Shown: positions 53,490 to 61,196 of the stretch, one piece after another
How the letters are laid out: each line of letters opens with the position of its first letter
Numbering within the stretch: the stretch's first letter is position 1
Notes under the pieces: model-generated
What the model was told of the DNA's origin: nothing
What the model saw: only the letters and a program-made list of their open reading frames with translations
Database searches by the model: none
Translations under genes and position numbers: made by a program
Assembly (NCBI GenBank): GCA_033782935.1
Contig: JAWQEG010000167.1
Location: 2,729,501 to 2,793,500, forward strand
Length of the DNA stretch: 64,000 bases
Direction: 5' to 3'
Source of the DNA: Petrolisthes cinctipes
Taxonomy: Eukaryota > Arthropoda > Malacostraca > Decapoda > Porcellanidae

Positions 53490-54318
53490 TTCTGTATCCG
53501 TCTATATCCCAAATTCAGGTTCGAAACACCCGAAAATTCGATAATTTTGGGTCCCAGAAGCGATCTGTACATGCCTACTCGTTGCTAGATTTTTTTCAAA
53601 ATACAGACCCAAAACATGCTCAAAATCGATATTTTAGGTGTAAAAAGTTGATATGTGCATGCATCTTCTGTACCCGTTTATATCTCAAATTCAGGCTCAA
53701 AACTCCGAAAATTCGATATTTTTGGGTCCCTTAAGCGATCTGCACATGCCTACTCAGTGGTAGAATGTTTTTAAAATACAGGCTTAAAACATTCTATAAA
53801 TCGATATTTTAGGTGTGAAAAGTCGATATGTGCATGCATCTTCTGTACCCGTTTATATCTCAAATTCAGGCTCAAAACACCCAAAAAATCGATATTTTTG
53901 TGTCCCAGAAGCGATATGTACATGCATACTCCGTGTTGGAGTATTTTCAAAATACAGGCCCAAAACATACTCAAAATCGATATTTTAGGTGCCCAAAGTC
54001 GATATGTGCATGCATCTTATGTACCCGTTTATATCTCAAATTCAGGCTCAAAACACCCGAAAAGTCGATATTTTTGGGTCCCGGAAGCAAACTGTACATG
54101 CCTACTCCGTGTTAATATATTTTCAAAATACAGGCCCAAAAAATGCTGAAAATCTATATTTTAGGTGCCCAAAGTCAATATGTGTATGCATCTTCTGTAC
54201 CCGTCTATATCCGAAATTCTGGTTCAAAACACCAGAAAATTCGGTATTTTTGGGTCCCAGAAGCGACCTGTACATGCCTACTCCTTCCTAGAATGTTTTC
54301 AAGATACAGACCCAAAAC

Positions 54319-54406
54319 ATGCTTAAAATCGATATTTTAGGTGCAAAAAGTCGATATGTGCATGCATCTTCTGTACCCGTTTATATCTCAAATTCAGGCT
54401 CAAAAC
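54319..54406 (+). repeat. Half-monomer A (88 bp)
   Basis: This is the first of two related 88-bp halves. It runs from ATGCTTAAAATCGAT to CAGGCTCAAAAC. Aligned with half B, it shares the AAAA-TCGATATTTT core, GG and CCC after the core, CGAT-TGT-CATGC in the middle and the CAGG-C-CAAAAC end. By hand I count about 59 identical positions in about 84 aligned columns, with three single-base gaps. Half A is distinguished by the ClaI-type site ATCGAT and by TGCATGCA, both normally absent from half B. Confidence 0.85.
54359..54366. other. TGCATGCA perfect 8-bp palindrome in half A (exemplar)
   Basis: This is a self-complementary octamer found at the same place in most monomers. It is changed to TGTATGCA in the subfamilies that also read GTCAATATG. 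The octamer contains the CATGCA core that plant B3-domain proteins recognise (RY element), but nothing shows that such a protein acts here. It is annotated as a recurrent palindrome only. Confidence 0.6.
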
Positions 54407-54494
54407 ACCCAAAAATTCGATATTTTTGGGTCCCAGAAGCGATCTGTACATGCCTACTCCGTGTTAGAGTATTTTCAAAATACAGGCCCAAAAC
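54407..54494 (+). repeat. Half-monomer B (88 bp)
   Basis: This is the second 88-bp half, from ACCC before the AATTCGATATT core to CAGGCCCAAAAC. It mirrors half A element by element: AT core, GGGTCCC, a CGATCTGTACATGC segment opposite CGATATGTGCATGC, and ATTTTCAAAATACAGG opposite ATATCTCAAATTCAGG. Half B normally carries the only GATC of the monomer (AGCGATCTG). I never see the array register shift by 88, so exchange now uses the 176-bp dimer as its unit. Confidence 0.85.
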
Positions 54495-55423
54495 ATGCTC
54501 AAAATCGATATTTTAGGTGCAAAAAGTCGATATGTGCATGCATCTTCGGTATCCGTCTATATCCCAAATTCAGGCTCAAAACACTTAAAAAATCGATATT
54601 TTTGTGTCCCAGAAGCGATCTGTACATGTCTACACCGTGTTTGAGTATTTTCAAAATACAGGCCCAAAACATGCTCAAAATTGATATTTTAGGTGCCCGA
54701 TGTCGATATGTGCATGCATCTTCTGTACCTGTTCATATCTCAAATTCAGGCTCAGAACAACCGAAAATTCGATTTATTTGGGTCCCAGAAGCGATCTGTA
54801 CGTGTCTACTCCGTGTTAGAGTATTTTAAAAATACAGGCTCAAAACATGCTCAAAATTGATATTTTGGGTGCCAAAGTCGATATGTGCATGCATCTTCTG
54901 TACCCGTTTATATCTCAAATTCAGACTCAAAACTCCCGAATATTCGATATTTTTGGGTCCCAGAAGCGATCTGTACATGCCTACTCAGTGCTAGAATGTT
55001 TTTAAAATACAGGCTTAAAACATGCTATAAATCGATATTTTAGGTGTGAAAAGTCGATAAGTGCATGCATCTTCTGCACCCGTTTATATCTCAAATTCAG
55101 GCTCAAAACACCCGAAAATTCGATTTATTTGGGTTCCAGAAGCGATCTGTACGTGTCTACTCAGTGTTAGAGTATTTTAAAAATACAGGCCCAAAACATG
55201 CTCAAAATCGATATTTTGGGTGCCCAAAGTCGATATTTGCATGCATCTTCTGTACCAGTTTATATCTCAAATTCAGACTCAAAACACCCGAATATTCGAT
55301 ATTTTTGGGTCCCAAAAGCAATGTGTACATGCATACTCCGTGTTAGAGTATTTTCAAAATACAGGCCTAAAACATGCAGAAAATCGATATTTTAGCTGCC
55401 CAAAGTCAATATGTGTATGCATC

Positions 55424-56857
55424 TTCTGTATCCGTCTATATCCCAAATTCAGGTTCAAAACACCCGAAAATTCGATAATTTTGGGTCCCAGAAGCGATCT
55501 GTACATGCCTACTCCTTGCTAGAATTTTTTCAAAATACAGACCCAAAACATGCTAAAAATCGATATTTTAGGTGTAAAAAGTTGATATGTGCATGCATCT
55601 TCTGTACCCGTTTATATCTCAAATTCAGGATCAAAACTCCGAAAATTCGATATTTTTGGGTCCCATAAGCGATCTGCACATGCCTACTCAGTGGTAGAAT
55701 GTTTTTAAAATACAGGCTTAAAACATGCTATAAATCGATATTTTAGGTGTAAAAAGTCGATATGTGCATGCATCTTCTGTACCCGTTTATATCTCAAATT
55801 CAGGCTCAAAACACCCAAAAAATCGATATTTTTGTGTCCCAGAAGCGATATGTACATGCATACTCCGTGTTAGAGTATTTTCAAAATACAGGCCCAAAAC
55901 ATACTCAAAATCGATATTTTAGGTGCTCAAAGTCGATATGTGCATGCATTTTATGTACCCGTTTATATCTCAAATTCAGGCTCAAAACACCCGAAAAGTC
56001 GATATTTTTAGGTCCCGGAAGAAAACTGTACATGCCTACTCCGTGTTAATATATTTTCAAAATACAGGCCCAAAAAATGCTGAAAATCTATATTTTAGGT
56101 GCCCAAAGTCAATATGTGTATGCATCTTCTGTACCCGTCTATATCCCAAATTCTGGTTCAAAACACCAGAAAATTCGGTATTTTTGGGTCCCAGAAGCGA
56201 CCTGTACATGCCTACTCCTTCCTAGAATGTTTTCAAGATACAGACCCAAAACATGCTTAAAATCGATATTTTAGGTGCAAAAAGTCGATATGTGCATGCA
56301 TCTTCTGTACCCGTTTATATCTCAAATTCAGGCTCAAAACACCCAAAAAATCGATATTTTTTGGTCCCCGAAGCGATCTGTACATGCATACTCCGTGTTA
56401 GAGTATTTTCAAAATACAGGCCCAAAACATGCTCAAAATCGATGTTTTAGGTGCAAAAAGTCGATATGTGCATGCATCTTCGGTATCCGTCTATATCCCA
56501 AATTCAGGCTCAAAACACCTAAAAAATCGATATTTTTGTGTCCCAGAAGCGATCTGTACATGTCTACACCGTGTTTGAGTATTTTCAAAATACAGGCCCA
56601 AAACATGCTCAAAATCGATATTTTAGGTGCCCGAAGTCGATATGTGCATGCATCTTCTGTACCTGTTCATATCTCAAATTCAGGCTCAGAACAACCGAAA
56701 ATTCGATTTGTTTGGGTCCCAGAAGCGATCTGTACGTGTCTACTCCGTGTTAGAGTATTTTAAAAATACAGGCTCAAAACATGCTCAAAATTGATATTTT
56801 GGGTGCCAAAGTCGATATGTGCATGCATCTTCTGTACCCGTTTATATCTCAAATTCA
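55424..56857 (+). repeat. 11-monomer higher-order unit, copy 2 (truncated)
   Basis: This repeats 53,490-54,923 at 1,934 bases over about eight monomers, with more differences than the left and middle duplications show. Examples are TTTTTAGGTCCCGGAAGAAAACTG near 56,020 against TTTTTGGGTCCCGGAAGCAAACTG, and ATCGATGTTTTAGG near 56,440. Homology stops near 56,857, where the copies read GACTCAAAACTCCCG and GGCTCAAAACACCC. The divergence suggests an older event than the 7,028-bp duplication. Confidence 0.76.
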
Positions 56858-57153
56858 GGCTCAAAACACCCTAAAAATCGATATTTTTGTGTCCCAGAAG
56901 CGATTTGTACATGCATACTCCGTGTTAGAGTATTTTCAAAATACAGGCCCAAAACATACTCAAAATCGAAATTCTAGGTGACCAAAGTCGATATGTGCAT
57001 GCATTTTCTGTACCCGTTTATATCTCAAATTCAGGCTCAAAACACCCGAAAAGTCGATATTTTTGGGTCCCAGAAGCGATCTGTACATGCCTACTCCGTG
57101 TTAATGTATTTTAAAAATACAGGCCCAAAACATGCTGAAAATCTATATTTTAG

Positions 57154-60100
57154 GTGCCCAAAGTCAATATGTGTATGCATCTTCTGTACCCGTCTATATC
57201 CCAAATTCAGGTTCAAAACACCCGAAAATTCGATAATTTTGGGTCCCAGAAGCGATCTGTACATGCCTACTCCTTGCTAGAATTTTTTAAGATACAAACC
57301 CAAGACATGCTCAAAATCGATATTTTAGGTGCAAAAAGTCGATATGTTCATGCATCTTTTGTACCCGTTTATATCTCAAATTCAGGCTCAAAACACCCGA
57401 AAATTCGATATTTTTGGGTCCCTTAAGCGATCTGTACATGCATACCTAGTGCTAGAATGTTTTCAAAATATAGGCTCAAGACATGCTAAAAATCGATATT
57501 TTAGGTGTCCAAAGTCGATATGTGCATGCATCTTCTGTACCCGTTTATATCTAAAATTCAGGCTCAAAACACCCGAAAATTCGATATTTTTGGGTCCCAG
57601 AATCGATCTGTACGTGCATACTCCGTGTTAGAGTGTTTTTAAAATACAGGCCTAAAACATGCTGAAAATCGATATTTTATGTGCCCAAAGTCAATATGTG
57701 TATGCATCTTCTGTACACGTGTATATCCCTAATTCAAGTTCAAAACACCAGAAAATTCGATATTTTTGGGTCCCAAATGCGATCTGTACATGCCTACTCC
57801 TTGCTAGAATGTTTTCAAGATACAGACCCAAAACATGCTCAAAATCGATATTTTAAGTGCAAAAAGTCGATATGTGCATGCATCTTCTGTACCCGTTTAT
57901 ATCTCAAATTCAGGCTCAAAACTCCGAAAATTTGATATTTTTGGGTCCCAGAAGCAATCTGCACATGCCTACTCAGTGCTAAAATGTTTTTAAAATACAG
58001 GCTTAAAACATGCTATAAATCGATATTTTAGGTGTCCAAAGTCGATATGTGCATGCATCTTATGTACCCGTTTATATCTCAAATTCAGGCTCAAAACACC
58101 CGAAAATTCGATATTTTTGGGTCCCAGAAGCGATCTGTACATGTCTACTCCGTGTTAGAGTATTTTCAAAATACAGGCCCAAAACATGCTCAAAATCGAT
58201 ATTTTAGGTGCCCAAAGTCGATATGTGCATGAATCTTCTGTATCCGTTTATATCTCAAATTCAGGCTCAAAACACCTGAAAATTCGATATTTTTGGGTCC
58301 CAGAAGTGATCTGTACATGCCTACTCCGTGTTAATGTATTTTCAAAATACAGGCCCAAAACATGCTGAAAATCTATATTTTAGGTGCCCAAACTCAATAT
58401 GTGTATGCATCTTCTGTACCCATCTATATCCCAAATTCAGTTTCAAAACACCAGAAAATTCGGTATTTTTGGGTCCCAGAAACGATCTGTACATGCCTAC
58501 TCCATGCTAGAATTTTTTCAAGATACAGACCCAAAACATGCTCAAAATCGATATTTTAGGTGCAAAAAGTCGATATGTGCATGCATCCTCTGTACCCGGT
58601 TATATCCCAAATTCTGGCTCAAAACCCCCGAAAATTCGTTGTTTTTGCGTCCAAGAAGCGATCTGTACATGCCTACTCAGTGCTAGAATATTTTCAAATT
58701 ATACGCCGAAAACATACTAAAAATCGATATTTTGGGTGCCAAAGTCGATATGTGAATGCATCTTCTGTACCCGTTTATATCTCAAATTCAGGCTCAAAAT
58801 ACCCAAAAACTCGATATTTTTGTGTCCCAGAAGCGATCTGTACATGTCTACACCGTGCTATAGTATTTTCAAAATACAGGCCCAAAACATGCTCAAAATC
58901 GATATTTTAGGTGCCCAAAGTCGATATGTGCATGCATCTTCTGTACCCGTTTATATCTCAAATTCAGGCTCAGAACACCCTAAAATTCGATTTATTTGGG
59001 TTCCAGAAGCGATTTGTACGTGTCTACTCAGTGTTAGAGTATTTTAAAAATACAGGCCCAAAACATGCTCAAAATCGATATTTTGGGTGCCCAAAGTCGA
59101 TATGTGCATGCATTTTCTGTACCCGTTTATATCTCAAATTCAGACTCAAAACACCCGAATATTCGATATTTTTGGGTTTCAAAAGCAATGTGTACATGCA
59201 TACTCCGTGTTAGAGTATTTTCAAAATACAGGTCTAAAACATGCTGAAAATCGATATTTTAGCTGCCCAATGTCAATATGTGTATGCATCTTCTGTACCC
59301 GTCTATATCCCAAATTCAGGTTCAAAACACTCGAAAATTCGATATTTTTGGGTCCCAGAAGCAATCTGTACATGCCTACTTCTTGCTAGGATGTTTTCAA
59401 GATACAGACCCAAAACATGCTCAAAATCGATATTTTAGGTGCAAAAAGTCGAAATGTGCATGCATCTTCTGTACCCGTTTATATCTCAAATTCAGGCTCA
59501 AAACTCCGAAAATTCGATATTTTTTGGTCTCTTAAGCAATCTGCACATGTTTACTCAGTGCTAGAATGTTTTTAAAATACAGGCTTAAAACATGCTATAA
59601 ATCAATATTTTAGGTGTCCAAAGTCGATATGTGCATGCATCTTCTGAACCCGTTTATATCTCAAATTCAGGCTCAAAACACCCAAAAAATCGATATTTTT
59701 GGGTCCCTAAAGCAATCTGTACATGCCTACTTCTTGCTAGAATGTTTTCAAGATACAGACCCAAAACATGCTCAAAATCGATATTTTAGGTGCAAAAAGT
59801 CGAAATGTGCATGCATCTTCTGTACCCGTTTATATCTCAAATTCAGGCACAAAACACCCGAAAATTCGATATTTTTGGGTCCTCGAAGCGATCTGTACAT
59901 GCCTACTCCGTGTTTGAGTATTTTCAAAATACAGGCCCAAAACATGCTCAAAATCGATATTTTAGGTGCCCGAAGTCGATATGTGCATGCATCTTCTGTA
60001 CCTGTTCATATCTCAAATTCAGGCTCAGAACAACCGAAAATTCGATTTATTAGGGTCCCAGAAGCAATCTGTACGTGTCTACTCCGTGTTAGAGTATTTT

Positions 60101-61196
60101 AAAAATACAGGCCCAAAACATGCTCAAAATCGATATTTTGGGTGCCCAAAGTCGATATGTGCATGCATCTACTGTACCCGTTTATATCTCAAATTCAGAC
60201 TCAAAACACCCGAATACTCGATATTTTTGGGTCCCAAAAGCGATCTGTACATGCAAACTCCGTGTTAGAGTATTTTTAAAATACAGGACTAAAACATGCT
60301 GTAAATCGATATTTTAGCTGCCAAAAGTCAATATGTGTATGAATCTTCTCTACCCGTCTATATCCCAAATTCAGGTTCAAAACACTCGAAAATTCTATAT
60401 TTTTGGGTCCTAGAAGCAATCTGTACATGCCTACTTCTTTCTAGTAAGTTTTCATGATACAGACCCAAAACATGCTCAAAATCGATATTTTAGGTGCAAA
60501 AAGTCGATGTGTGCATGCATCTTCTGTACCCGTTTATATCTAAAATTCAAGCTCAAAACACCCAAAAAATCGATATTTTTGTGTCCCAGAAGCGATCTGT
60601 ACATGTCTACACTGTGTTATAGTATTTTCAAAATACAGGCTCAAAACATGCTGAAAATCGATATTTTAGGTGCCCAAAGTCAATATGTGTATGCATCTTC
60701 TGTACCCGTCTATATCCCAAATTCAGATTCAAAACACCAGAAAATTCGGTATTTTTGGGTCCCAGAAGAAACCTGTACATGCCTACTCCGTGCTAGAATG
60801 TTTTCAAGATACATACCCAAAACATGCTTAAAATCGATATTTTAGGTGCAAAAAGTCGATATGTGCATGAATCCTCTGTACCCTGTTATATCCCAAATTC
60901 TGGCTCAAAACCCCCGAAAATTCGAAATTTTTGGGTCCCAGAAGCGATCTGTACATGCCTACTCCTTGCTAGAATATTTTCAAATTATACGCCCAAAACA
61001 TACTAAAAATCGATATTTTGGGTGCCAAAGTCGATATGTGCATGCATCTTCTGTACCCGTTTATATCTCAAATTCAGGCTGAAAACACCCAAAAAATTGA
61101 TATTTTTGTGTCCCAGAAGCGATCTGTACATGTCTACACCGTGCTATAGTATTTTCAAAATACAGGACCAAAACATGCTCAAAATCGATATTTTAG
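57154..61196 (+). repeat. ~23-monomer higher-order unit, ~4.04 kb (copy 1)
   Basis: Successive stretches recur downstream in the same order: 57,154-57,620 at 4,043 bases, 57,659-58,000 at 4,219, 58,186-58,690 at 4,044 and 59,065-60,050 at 3,693. Each step between offsets is one or two monomers, so the copies have gained and lost whole units since duplication. Shared rare markers include ATACCTAGTGCTAG, GATATGTTCATGC, CCCAAATGCGATC, TACCCATCTATATC and CATGTTTACTC. The segment 60,270-61,196 has no clear partner inside the window. Confidence 0.75.

Larger units (their letters stand above)
54319..54494 (+). repeat. Reference monomer (176 bp), close to the consensus
   Basis: I use this unit to define monomer phase because it has few private changes. 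In order it contains an AT-rich block around ATCGAT, TTAGGTGC, GTCGATATG, the palindrome TGCATGCA, TCTTCTGTACCCG, TTTATATCTCAAATTCAGG, then CTCAAAACACCC, AATTCGATATTTTTGGG, TCCCAGAAGCGATCTG, TACATGCCTACTCCG, TGTTAGAG and ATTTTCAAAATACAGG. The next unit starts exactly 176 bases later at 54495. Many monomers differ from it by roughly 5-15%. The commonest consensus alternative at the TTAGGTGC boundary is GCCCAAAG in place of GCAAAAAG. Confidence 0.93.
53490..55423 (+). repeat. 11-monomer higher-order unit, 1,934 bp (copy 1)
   Basis: Boundaries at 53828, 53989, 54143, 54319 and 54341 recur at 55762, 55923, 56077, 56253 and 56275. Shared markers are TCGATAATTTTGGG, TTTTAGGTGTAAAAAGTTG, TATGTACCCG, CCCGGAAG, CTCCTTCCTAG and TCTTCGGTATCCG. 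The last part of this unit (about 55,110-55,423) is related to 52,824-53,137 at 2,286 bases, so the unit probably formed from a slightly larger local exchange. Confidence 0.78.
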
